Assembly (NCBI GenBank): GCA_023897205.1
Contig: JAHWDD010000005.1
Coordinates: 4,340,001 to 4,404,000, forward strand
Direction of reading: 5' to 3'
DNA from: Exophiala sp. HKRS030
Taxonomy: Eukaryota > Ascomycota > Eurotiomycetes > Chaetothyriales > Herpotrichiellaceae
DNA: 64,000 bases
The notes beneath the pieces are model-generated. The model did no database searches. It was not told the origin of the DNA and worked only from the letters and a program-made list of their open reading frames with translations. Shown here piece after piece: positions 11,386-20,531 of the stretch. Position numbers and translations under genes: made by a program. Position 1 is the stretch's first letter; each line of letters begins with the position of its first letter.

Positions 11386-12303
11386 TTACAGCATCCAGGC
11401 CATGCAACCAACCATGACGGCAAACACCGATGATAAAGCAATGGCAGTTCGATCTGCTGATCCGGTGAATTTGCTTGCTGGGGGCGAAATCGAAGAGCCG
11501 GCGCCGTATCCCGCGCTTGCAGCAGCCGCCGCCTCGGCTCCAGCAGCAGCCACAGCATCACTACCCTGTGAGCCAGCTCCAGCACTTGCCGCAGCGTTTG
11601 CAGCAGCTCCGGCAGCGGCATTGGCCCCGGATCCTGCAGCGTAGGCGCTGGCATATGCACTAGCTGCGGCACTTGCTCCAGCTCCAGCTCCAGCTCCCGG
11701 CCCGACGCTGAGTGTCCCATTATCGTAGCGATGGTCCCCACTGACTGGAGATGTCGCAACTGCATACGGTCCAGTCTCGCAGGGTGTAGTAAGGGTCACT
11801 GTGGCCGCTCGACCATCAGCACCACATTTCTTGCATTCGACTACAGTCTTGGTGAAGCCCGCTGGAATGGTAGGTTCGGCTTCATGGCCAGGAAGGCACG
11901 GACAAGTCTCGGTGATAGTGTATGTCACTGGTTTGAGACTACCATCAGCTCCAAGAGCGTCGTAGACGGTTGTCTGAGTACGCAGGACAGTTGTCTTGCC
12001 GTCTGGACCGACGGTAGTCCAATCGACGACAGGGCCGGTGGCGATAGGTCCCACAAGGCCACCCGAGTGGGTGGTGGCAGGGGGAGTGATAGTTGGCGAG
12101 CCTCCATTGCATCCAGGACCTGGGCAGAATGTGATTGTGCTGGACAATGTGGTGGTGGTTGTCACTGCAGTTGGGCAGGTCGAGTAGAAGACAGTGAGGA
12201 CAGATGAATCTGAAGGGTCATTGACCACGGTCGAGCTACTTTGAGCATTTGCAGTTGCTGCCAGGAGTGCCGCTAAGGGCAGGAATCTCGAAGTTCGTTT
12301 CAT
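11386..12303 (-). CDS. Secreted Ala/Gly-rich protein, probable GPI anchor
   Basis: Intact 305-codon frame from ATG 12303. Residues 1-20 form a signal peptide (KRT, hydrophobic core, cleavage after ANA). The middle carries about eight cysteines, including CPGPGC, CPCLPG and CKKC, within a Thr-rich segment (TVGPDGKTTV, TYTITETCPC) typical of fungal cell-wall glycoproteins. Residues 205-270 are an Ala/Gly/Ser low-complexity tract with irregular GA and AAA repeats. A final hydrophobic helix (IALSSVFAVMVGCMAWML) after a small-residue site (FTGSADR) fits GPI attachment. The product is therefore likely a wall or plasma-membrane-anchored protein. No enzymatic domain is seen and its role is unknown. 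Confidence 0.82.
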   Translation of the reverse strand: MKRTSRFLPLAALLAATANAQSSSTVVNDPSDSSVLTVFYSTCPTAVTTTTTLSSTITFCPGPGCNGGSPTITPPATTHSGGLVGPIATGPVVDWTTVGPDGKTTVLRTQTTVYDALGADGSLKPVTYTITETCPCLPGHEAEPTIPAGFTKTVVECKKCGADGRAATVTLTTPCETGPYAVATSPVSGDHRYDNGTLSVGPGAGAGAGASAAASAYASAYAAGSGANAAAGAAANAAASAGAGSQGSDAVAAAGAEAAAAASAGYGAGSSISPPASKFTGSADRTAIALSSVFAVMVGCMAWML

Positions 12304-13402
12304 GTTTGCGTTGTGATGGTGATGATGACGACGAATACCAAATCGTTAATAGAATCCAACACGTGAGCCGGCGACGAAAGAAGGAGACTAGGCGACGAAA
12401 AGCCGCAATAAACCAAAGGAATGACTTGAGCGCGAACTCCGGCTCCAAACGAATGTACGAGTTTCTCGGGGAGGTTTGAAGGGAACAGGAAGTGCAGCAT
12501 CTTTGTATTGAGAAATGATATTTACCTTGAATTGGCACCCGTGCGAATCCGTGATCCACATAACACTTACGTTGAGGAATGCAAAACAGAACATATCAAC
12601 CCTGTCAAGGGAGATTTTCCTGGAATGCACGCACAAGCCATTTCATGCTTCTGAGAATGTCTTGTGAAATTAGGCCAGATGCTTCAGCATCGAGGCACAA
12701 AAATCCGTGGGTATTGCTTGATGCTGGATTTTGCTCAGATTTTGCTCGAGGTACATTTTGATGACATTCCACACCCGCCGCCATGACTGTGCAGCGCAGC
12801 AATCATCTAAGCGTACGAAGAAAGAGAGCAAGATACTGCAAACAGTCAAGTATTGAGATCTTGCGGACATTAAGATAGATGATGATTGTTTCCCATTAAT
12901 CGACATTTCAAGCTCATCGCCCTCAATGAAGAGGACCCAACGAGCAGGAAACTTCCTACAAGGATAGATGATTTTTACTCTCCAGAGCCACTGAAATCCG
13001 AAGACTTCATGGCAACACGTCGCTGTAGATAAAAGGCGGAACGACGGTCGTGGCTGGCTCTGTTGCTTTTTTTGATCTGAAGAGAGGAAAAAAGGATCAA
13101 GACTCGAGGAGAAATTCCGTCGAAGATTTTGTGCAGCTTTCAAACGCCAAGATATGTAAAAGCGGCTCAAAAGGGCGTCCCGTTACGGAAAGTTTACTGA
13201 CGCCGCCTTTGGCTCGAGTTGCGTCCTGCTTGAACTCCAGAAGCACCCACGTACCTAAGTGAAGTATATGGAGGAGATATCACGATAGAAAATACATCAC
13301 AAAAAATCCCAGCGGTGCAGTGCGTCATTTCGTCAAGCGAGAATTCACATTTGAATGCATGAAAATTGAGTCTTCGAGAGCAGTTCATTCAGGTTACAGG
13401 AT
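12304..13402. other. Intergenic, no supported gene
   Basis: Upstream of the GPI-type protein and downstream of RRP9. A 166-codon minus-strand ORF at 12670-13170 has an amino-acid make-up like noise. Nothing recognised. Confidence 0.5.
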
Positions 13403-15218
13403 CTATACCTGCTGTCCTAACGGTACCTCAAAGACTACCGCACCATTCTTTGCACCAGCAACTTTCATGAATCTTCCCAGTCGCATATCCTTGCCAGTGC
13501 CGGCCACAATGCAGAGACCTTGACAATCTCCTTCTTTCTTTCCGCCCACTTCATTTACAATTTCTTTTCTCCTCTCAAACACGGCTATGGAATTGACAAA
13601 CCCGCGGACCGAGCCTCTTGTAGGAGTCTCTCCTTTCGAGGACGCCGTCCCAACTTTCATCGGGAGTTCTGTGTCGCTACCATCATGTCCATTTGACAAC
13701 AGTTCAATGGCACCAGTATCCCCGTTGGTAAGCTTCGTCTCGTTGTTTTCGGTTCCTCCTACGACGCCGAGCGAGATCAGGGACCGCTTGTCGTCACTCA
13801 ATTTCCAGATCCTGATCCAACCGTCCCAGCTGCCACTCAGCACGATATCCGTCCCGGGAAGAGCGGTGAGGGCAGTAATTGATCGAGGAATGGGCCTTCG
13901 TCCATCGTTCTTCTTTATACGTTCGATCACTGCAGGGTCGACTTCTGATGTTACCTCCTCTAGCGGAGGGGGCTCGTCCACCCCATGAGCCGTCTGCACA
14001 GTGAACAACGACTTCTTCTTGAAAACGCTCCAAAGACTAATGGCCCCGAGTCCGACCCTGTGACAAAATGATTGGGTGGTAAGGCCGCTACACAATCGAG
14101 ACTGCCAGTCTGATAGGTATCATGCTTGGAGCTATCACCGAGGAACTTCGTCAGTGACTCGTCAACGACCTTCCACCACAAGGCCCTTCGATCTCTTGCA
14201 CCAACGGATACACATTGATCCACTGAAATCGCAGAGACGTCAACAATATGATCTTGATGACCGAACAGAGTCTCAACGTAGGCAAGACTGTCCTCTCCTG
14301 CAAGACTGTAGATTTTGAGTGACCGATCTTTGCTGGCGCTGAAAAGCTGTGCTCCAAATCCAGACTGGGTTGCGGTTTTCGGTGCGAATGCAAGGCCTGT
14401 AACTGCGTCACGATGTGTAGTAAAGGTCTTGAGCGGTCTCAGATCTTCCGTCGACCAGATAATAAGTTTCTTGTCTGCTCCTCCTGTAGCCACAAACTGG
14501 CCATCGGGGATGCTGCAACCGACAAAATTGAACCTGTATGTCCATGTTGTTGAGGTGCCAATGCACGAATCTTGATTCCCTTGACGTAAGCCAGCTGCTG
14601 TGGCCGCTTCTTCCTCGGCGCACTTTTCTTGCCCTCCGGCACAATCGGTGATTGTAATCGCCACTTTATCAGGGTTCTGTCCTTGCTCACCGTGTATACA
14701 TACGGCTGACAAACAGCCACTCCAGTGGTGCTCTCTGTGTCCGCTCGGAACGCTGTATGCGAAGCACCAGCAAAGTCGAGTTTGTGAGCAAGAAGCCTGA
14801 ACTGTCGACCTTTGGCCTCGTCCGCATCCTCTTTTAACCTCGTAGCAATGATGTCCTTGTCTAGATCCTCGGCGTCAAATCCTGCCTCATCCACCTCCTG
14901 TCTGATATTATCCAAATATCTCTGGGCAAGACGAATCCTGCGATCCGCCACATTCTCGCCTTCTTCAGAAGTGGCTTCAGACTCTTCACCTGAATCTGGT
15001 TCAACCTGTGACTCGGAATCACTTCCAGAGATAGACTCGTCTCTTTCCCCATTTCGTGGTTTGGTAGGTTTCCGTCGTGTGGAGGAACGATCGTTAGTCT
15101 GAGATCGTGTGTCGCCCTTGTCGGTCTCTCGCCGTTTTCTGAATTGTCCTGCTGCACCACCATCTTCGCCTCGCTTTCTCTTCCGCTGCGAGGCAGGTAC
15201 AGTGAAGAAGGAGGACAT
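13403..15218 (-). CDS. RRP9: U3 snoRNP WD40 protein Rrp9/U3-55K (two -1 breaks as given)
   Basis: Rrp9 binds U3 snoRNA in the nucleolus and helps 18S rRNA processing in the SSU processome. ATG 15218 opens a basic N-terminus (SQRKRKRGEDGG), an acidic stretch, and ADRRIRLAQRYLDNI near residue 90, then WD repeats: YTVSKDRTLIKWRL, VATGGADKKLIIWS, LFSASKDRSLKIYSL, VLSGSWDGWIRIWKL and a C-terminal IVAGTGKDMRLGRF. The frame breaks twice, each time by exactly one missing base. At GGGG 14506-14509, repeat text reads ...SVAASP then DGQFVATGG with only two bases in between. At CCCC 14044-14047, GSDSG is followed out of frame by AISLWSVFKK. Adding one base at each gives a continuous 605-residue protein. 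No intron can explain either break. Divergent from PRE1. Confidence 0.9.
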
Positions 15219-15696
15219 CCCAACTGTTCACTGGTTGTTTCAACTTTACAACAGCCTCCTTTGTATTCTGTGACAAGACATAATGTTTGGAGTGTTCCTG
15301 TCCCCAAAATTTTTGGAAAATGCGGGCGATCATTTCTGCACTCCGAGGCGAGGCTGCGAAAAATTATTCGGCTCCCTTGCCTGTTTGAGATTTGGGAAAT
15401 GCAATGTCTGACGCACCTCCTTCGTCGGAAACCAAAGCATGGATTCTCTTGTCAGACCGCGACACGTCTACTCAGTCAGGCACAGCTCAACGTACGTGTT
15501 GGATCTCAATATCAATACCGCATCCCCCATCTAAGTACAAGGACTACCTTATGCCACAACTCTGACCTGCAACCGACTCCGTCTTCACCTTGATTCTCAC
15601 TTCCATATCAGGATTCTGTGATCTGTCTCGCACAGAAAGACCGACCTCCAAAGAGTATCGTCTCATCCAATTACAAACCCCAAACATCAAGTCATA
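15219..15696. promoter_or_regulatory. Shared divergent promoter of RRP9 and PRE1
   Basis: 478 bases separate the two divergent start codons. No TATA box stands out. The segment should hold both core promoters and leaders. Housekeeping nucleolar and proteasome genes facing away from it suggest constitutive expression; this is inference. Confidence 0.45.
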
Positions 15697-16476
15697 ATGC
15701 AAGTCTCCCTGTTCACGCTCTTCTCTCACAAACGCAATAAGATCAGCCAAATCTAACAATCAAACAGGGAGGTTCTTCTCGGCCTAACCGGACGAGACTT
15801 CACAATCATCGCTGCAAGCAAAGCGGCCATGCGGGGTGCCACGATTCTCAAAGCCAGCGATGACAAGACCCGAGCCTTGAACAAGAACACGCTGATGGCA
15901 TTCTCCGGCGAGGCCGGCGACACCATCCAATTCGCTGAATATATCCAGGCCAACATCGCACTATACACGATGCGCAACGAGACGGATCTGGGTCCTGCAG
16001 CGGTGGCCAGCTTCGTGCGCGGAGAACTCGCCCGGAGTCTGAGGAGTCGGAAACCGTATAATGTCAACCTGTTGCTGGGAGGCGTAGATCCAATCACCAA
16101 GCAGCCCAGTCTGTATTGGTTGGACTATCTGGCTAGCAGCGCTAAAGTGCCTTATGCGGCACATGGCTATGCTCAGTGAGTTTTCTTTCCCGTCCGAGAT
16201 GTCAAGAATAGGCATCAGATATTTAGAGATGGTTTATGAGACTTGATACTGATTGCTCTTCTCCTGCCTACTAGGTACTACTGCCTTTCAATCCTTGACA
16301 AACACCATCACCCCGATATATCATTCGACCAAGGCCTCAAGATTCTGCGCATGTGCACAGACGAACTGCAACGACGCCTGCCAATTGATTTCAAGGGCAT
16401 GACGGTCAAAGTAATAAAGAAGGACGGCATTGTCGATCTGGAGTATGATACTAGTAAACAAGTTCTTGCGGCTTGA
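15697..16476 (+). CDS. PRE1: 20S proteasome subunit beta-4 (Pre1/PSMB2), start codon split by an intron
   Basis: Three exons: 15697-15698 (the bases AT only), 15768-16175 and 16275-16476; 203 residues. The first intron (69 nt) has a GCAAGT donor, a CTAAC branch and CAG acceptor, so the ATG is AT plus G. This yields MEVLLGLTGRDFTIIAASKA, the conserved N-terminus of this subunit. Without splicing the same ATG gives only a 20-codon peptide. The second intron (99 nt) has GTGAGT and TAG and rebuilds HGYAQYYCLSILDKHH. Beta-4 lacks the N-terminal catalytic threonine and is a structural subunit of the core particle, as expected from the absence of a propeptide here. Conserved blocks include AFSGEAGDTIQFAEYIQAN and RGELARSLRSRKPYNVN. 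The frame is intact. Confidence 0.9.
15699..15767 (+). other. GC-AG intron interrupting the PRE1 start codon
   Basis: 69-nt intron with donor GCAAGT, branch ATCTAAC and acceptor AAACAG. GC donors in fungi usually carry the otherwise strong consensus AAGT, as here. The splice places two bases of the start codon in exon 1 and one in exon 2. Confidence 0.78.
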
Positions 16477-16952
16477 ATAAAGACACGAAAGATATTTGGC
16501 AGGAATAGTTAGCGTCTTAGGTCCTGAAGAGTCGAAATGGAGCAGACCGAGGGCACAGCAGTAGACCATTCCTCTATGTGGTTGATTTCAGCACCCGAGT
16601 CAAGGTCTTGATGGCGCGAGACGGGAAGGTGGGCTCGGATGTATCCAATATGCATAGCGACGGCGTATAAAGTGATTCAATCCATGGCTCGTTTCCCGAT
16701 GAATACAGGGGGGTATCATTTAAGGGCGACTACTTCTATGGTCCCTCTTGTCCTTTTCGCTTTGTCTCGATGGCAATTGTGCTCTGAAACCCTGGTCCAG
16801 TATCCCTATCTATCTCGACTCAAGATTGCTCGGCCCTTTGCTCTAAATTACGGCCATCTCAATGGACTGGATGTGCCTCATCAACCCTTAGCTCCGCGAC
16901 CAAGATGTAACATTGCATAGCTTGTGTTGGACAAGGACAGTTTCCACAGTTC
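16477..16952. other. Convergent 3' region of PRE1 and the RING gene
   Basis: About 475 bases between two stop codons. A 93-codon plus-strand ORF (16639-16920) has no recognisable content. Probably both 3' UTRs. Confidence 0.5.
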
Positions 16953-18416
16953 TCAATACACTCGAGCTCCCCTGGAAACCTGACGATTATTGTTATGCCA
17001 GTTCCGGTTGATTCCTGTACCCAGTCCCCTTCTCGCGCGATGATTTTGCAGATACGCTCTACGTCTTAGTGCCGATTGAGCAGGTCTGATTGCTGTATCT
17101 TCTGATTCTTCTGATTCGGAGAGTGAATCACCTTCTTCTGTCGCATCCTCTTCATTGTTCGAGTCCGTCAGCTCTTGGTCTTCGTCAGACATAGACCTAG
17201 AAGTGTTTGCTGTGTGTGGTGACGATTCTCCACTTGTACCATCCCCTTCGTCGCCAGACTCTCTTTCTGAGTTACTCGCAAAATCCTGATGCGCACTTTC
17301 AGCTTGGTGTTCGTCATCGTCGTCATCGTCTTCATCGTCACTGATTACGACACGTTGAACTCTGCGACGTTTAGGCGCAGGAGCTGGGGTGTCTTCTTCT
17401 GAGCCCGAGTACTCTTCGTAGTTCGTGTTGGCTTCTGACTGTTCATCATCGTTTGGACTTCGAGGGTTTCGTCTCTGATACAGATCGGGTTGAGAGAAGT
17501 AAGCAGGTGGTACAACCTCATGATCTCGAGTTGCATACGGGATGGGGTTGGGGAAGTATAATGGTTGCCTCCGTGCCATAGTAGTTGTCGATACTGGTCG
17601 ATGGAAACGAGTCATGGTGGCTTCACTTGCATCATCATCATCCTCCTCCTCATCTTCGTTCACGTCATCGGCGCCATCGTCGATGAACTCGTGCATATCT
17701 TCGTCGTCATCAAAGTCACCATGAACGTGGCTCCCGTCAGTGTCCGAGTCATAATAATGGAAGCCTGTATGCATGGTGGCATCGAACTCGTGGTCGATAG
17801 GATTGCCTTCGTCGTCGTACTCAGTCGCACCGGACATGATACTTTCCAAATCTTCCGAGTCTAGTTCCGAGTCAGTGTCGCTGCCATCGGCCTCGAAATC
17901 GTGAAAACCACACTGTGCACAAGTGCCGTCTTCGAGTTCCCAGTGACAATCAGGACATCGGATGACATTGTCCTCGACATCAAGAACGCCGCCACCCATG
18001 CGAAGGGGATGAGGTCGTGCAGCGAAGACTCCTTTAAACAAGCCAGGACCAGCGCGATCCGCGGCAAGCAAGCCTGCCTCTTCTTGTCTCCCAAGTCGAT
18101 GTTCTTCAAGGGTTTCGTCCTCGGGCAACAATTCTGCTCGCCCGATAAACATATGTGACAGATCTCTCAATAAGTAATTCGGTGATGGTTGGACTGTGAC
18201 AGGGGCCCTGCAGTCAGGACAATTCTTGTTCCTCTTCCTGTTTTGGCCGCCGCCAAACCAACTGGCCAAACATGAATAGCAATAGGTGTGGCCACAGGCG
18301 AGAATGAAGGGTTCGTAGAATGGTTTGATGCAGATCTTGCAGAGAGATAGATTGCGCATGTCTTCAATGTGCTTTTGAAAAGTCCCTAGCATGGACTGAT
18401 CGATGGTGGTGGCCAT
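16953..18416 (-). CDS. C3HC4 RING-finger protein with acidic C-terminal half
   Basis: 487 codons from ATG 18416 (MATTIDQSMLGTF); the frame extends a few codons upstream only through a GTG. The RING lies at about residues 26-72: CKICIKPFYEPFILACGHTY, then CYSCLASWF and CPDCRAP, giving C3HC4 spacing. A second zinc-ribbon-like motif follows near residue 155 (CPDCHWELEDGTCAQCGF). The rest is highly acidic with long Asp/Glu/Ser tracts and a basic patch (PKRRRVQRVVISDDED), suggesting a nuclear protein. It is probably a RING-type E3 ubiquitin ligase. No specific family member such as Dma or Rad18 could be named. The frame is intact. Confidence 0.82.
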   Translation of the reverse strand: MATTIDQSMLGTFQKHIEDMRNLSLCKICIKPFYEPFILACGHTYCYSCLASWFGGGQNRKRNKNCPDCRAPVTVQPSPNYLLRDLSHMFIGRAELLPEDETLEEHRLGRQEEAGLLAADRAGPGLFKGVFAARPHPLRMGGGVLDVEDNVIRCPDCHWELEDGTCAQCGFHDFEADGSDTDSELDSEDLESIMSGATEYDDEGNPIDHEFDATMHTGFHYYDSDTDGSHVHGDFDDDEDMHEFIDDGADDVNEDEEEDDDDASEATMTRFHRPVSTTTMARRQPLYFPNPIPYATRDHEVVPPAYFSQPDLYQRRNPRSPNDDEQSEANTNYEEYSGSEEDTPAPAPKRRRVQRVVISDDEDDDDDDEHQAESAHQDFASNSERESGDEGDGTSGESSPHTANTSRSMSDEDQELTDSNNEEDATEEGDSLSESEESEDTAIRPAQSALRRRAYLQNHRARRGLGTGINRNWHNNNRQVSRGARVY

Positions 18417-19003
18417 CCTTGGTATGGGCACGCCGTGATCGGCTACCCCAGATTGTGTCGAGCGAGATGGAATGAGACAATGGCAACCTTCAGTCCGGGG
18501 TCAAGGTTTGAAAGTACGCATCGACGAGAGACCGACACGCCAGGCGCCGTTTAACGAGGATAGATGGTATGAAGGGCGCGGCAGATCAAGATTGCAGATG
18601 TTGTAAGAAGAAGTGTAAGTAGTTGTGGCCTTCAGAGTGGTCACGGATCTGCGAAGTGCGGGTTGTGGATTTGTGATTTATGAATTGTGGTGAGAGCGCG
18701 TCCAACCGTCGCCGCCTGCGCTTATGGAGTGACTGCAGGCTGAGGGAGGCTGAAGGCGGAATCATTCAGTGTGAGTCGACAAGGCAAAGTGCCTTCCCCT
18801 CTTCACATTTAAAAGCTTGGCGCATGGTTTAGCACGGCATCTAGCCATTTAGTACGTCCTTATTCTCGATAAGGTTGCTAGGTGGAGTGGAATCTCTTCC
18901 AGGCAACTGCGCCGATTAAATTCTTGTCTGGAGGAATCTCCGCATTCTGTGCTTCCCATCTGTCCATGAAGTCGCTCATGCGATCTGAATAGTCTACTGC
19001 AGA
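18417..19003. promoter_or_regulatory. Divergent promoter region of the RING gene and SPP2
   Basis: 587 bases between two divergent start codons. No specific element identified. Confidence 0.4.
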
Positions 19004-20401
19004 ATGTCGAAGCCCATATCTTTTGGCTTCGGCAAGCAAAAGCCACCAAACTCATTTCCAGGTACTAGTCTTCCTGCTCGGAGACCGGGAGGAGCACTAC
19101 TCCCGTCTTCTAAGACCACACTTCGCAATGATTCGGACAATGAAGATGAGGAGGAGCCAAGACACGAGTCAGTCACTGGCTTCTCGTCAAGTGGAGCCAT
19201 TCTAAGCAAGGCCGTACAGGAAACCACCGATAGGATAATTGAAAACCCTGGGAATGCCGACTGGCGAAAACGAGGTCGCAAGAATTTGTTGCCCGAGGAA
19301 GTCCAGACCGCGCAAAGGCAAAATGGCGATGTAGTCACTGTTGAGAGACAAGAAGTGAGCACTTCAAGTGGTCTACAGTATGCGGAAACGAAGGTAGAGA
19401 GCTCGAACGGCAATGACCACCGAGCAAATGTTGATGCGAGACAACAAGAACAAGTCCCAGTCAAAAAACTCACCGCCGATGAGGAAGCCCTCCATGCACT
19501 GCTCGATGATGGAACTGTCAAGCCCAAATCGACTGCAATCATAGATCAGCGAGGTAATGCTCTCCTTACACAAAGAGACGAAACCCAGGACTTTCGCGAA
19601 GATGTGGCAAGCCGACCAGATTCAAGCACCCTTGATGAGTATGCTGCAATGCCAGTGGAGGAGTTTGGTCTGGCCATGTTAAGAGGTATGGGCAAGAAAC
19701 GTCGCGCCAATGGCGAAGTCATTGACTTGACACCCAAACCTGAAGAGAAAGCAGTCAAAGTACGGAAACAGGAAGGATTTTTAGGCATAGGCGCAAAGGC
19801 TGCCCCTGGTACAATATCCGAAATTGGTGCCTGGGGCAAGGCTGATATGCGCAAAAACAACAAGGGGGAGGGATTTTTCACACCATTAATGCGGGAGAAC
19901 AAAGCTACTGGAGAAAGAATTACGGAAGAAGAATTCCAGAAACGAATCAAGGAATCCAAAGGAGAAAAGACCGAAGAGGATTGGAGACAGAGACGGGACC
20001 GGAATCTGGAGAACAATGCCCGAGATCGCGACCGAGAAGCTGAGAAGACCAACGGCGACCGTAGTTATCGGGATGAGATGAATTCGTTTTCGAGATCGAG
20101 CTCAAGGCGGGACAGAAGTGATCGGGACCAGGATAGTTCGAGATCGAGAAAGGACCGAAGCAGGTCCAAAGAGAGGAGACGGCGTGACGATGATCATGAA
20201 GACAGAGATGGTCGACATAGGGACAGACATCGCGACAGGTATCGTGACGAGGAAAGGTATGACTCGAGTTCATCGCGACGAAGTCACCAAGACGGTGTGC
20301 GTGATCGAGGGACGGATAGAGACAGAGACAGGGACAGGGATAGGAACCGAGACTCTGAGCGCGACCGTGATCATGATCGGAGGCATCGAGATAGACGATG
20401 A
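19004..20401 (+). CDS. SPP2: Spliceosome factor Spp2/GPKOW family
   Basis: Intact 465-codon frame. The N-terminus SKPISFGFGKQK is typical of the family. The core motif YAAMPVEEFGLAMLRGMGK (residues about 211-229) is the Spp2/GPKOW G-patch-like signature; in yeast Spp2 it binds the helicase Prp2 and activates the catalytic step of the spliceosome. The residue after GMG is Lys where the family often has Trp. The C-terminal third is an extended RS/RD-rich tail (DRDRDRDRDRNRDSERDRD), common in splicing proteins of filamentous fungi and longer than in yeast. The stop lies 130 bases from that of convergent UTP13. Likely nuclear. Confidence 0.88.
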   Translation: MSKPISFGFGKQKPPNSFPGTSLPARRPGGALLPSSKTTLRNDSDNEDEEEPRHESVTGFSSSGAILSKAVQETTDRIIENPGNADWRKRGRKNLLPEEVQTAQRQNGDVVTVERQEVSTSSGLQYAETKVESSNGNDHRANVDARQQEQVPVKKLTADEEALHALLDDGTVKPKSTAIIDQRGNALLTQRDETQDFREDVASRPDSSTLDEYAAMPVEEFGLAMLRGMGKKRRANGEVIDLTPKPEEKAVKVRKQEGFLGIGAKAAPGTISEIGAWGKADMRKNNKGEGFFTPLMRENKATGERITEEEFQKRIKESKGEKTEEDWRQRRDRNLENNARDRDREAEKTNGDRSYRDEMNSFSRSSSRRDRSDRDQDSSRSRKDRSRSKERRRRDDDHEDRDGRHRDRHRDRYRDEERYDSSSSRRSHQDGVRDRGTDRDRDRDRDRNRDSERDRDHDRRHRDRR

Positions 20402-20531
20402 CAATGATATTTACTTGTCCGTCGTGTCCAGACCGTCAATGTAGTACGACTTCCAGGTCGCTTTTGGAATGATTGATGCTGTACACACGCTAGGATCATC
20501 CTCTATGCAATGCGGACACTGCCCGTTCCTC

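Noticed and set aside
12670..13170. 166-codon minus-strand ORF
   Set aside because: No domain, composition like noise, and no ortholog-like features; it lies in a gap between two well-defined genes.
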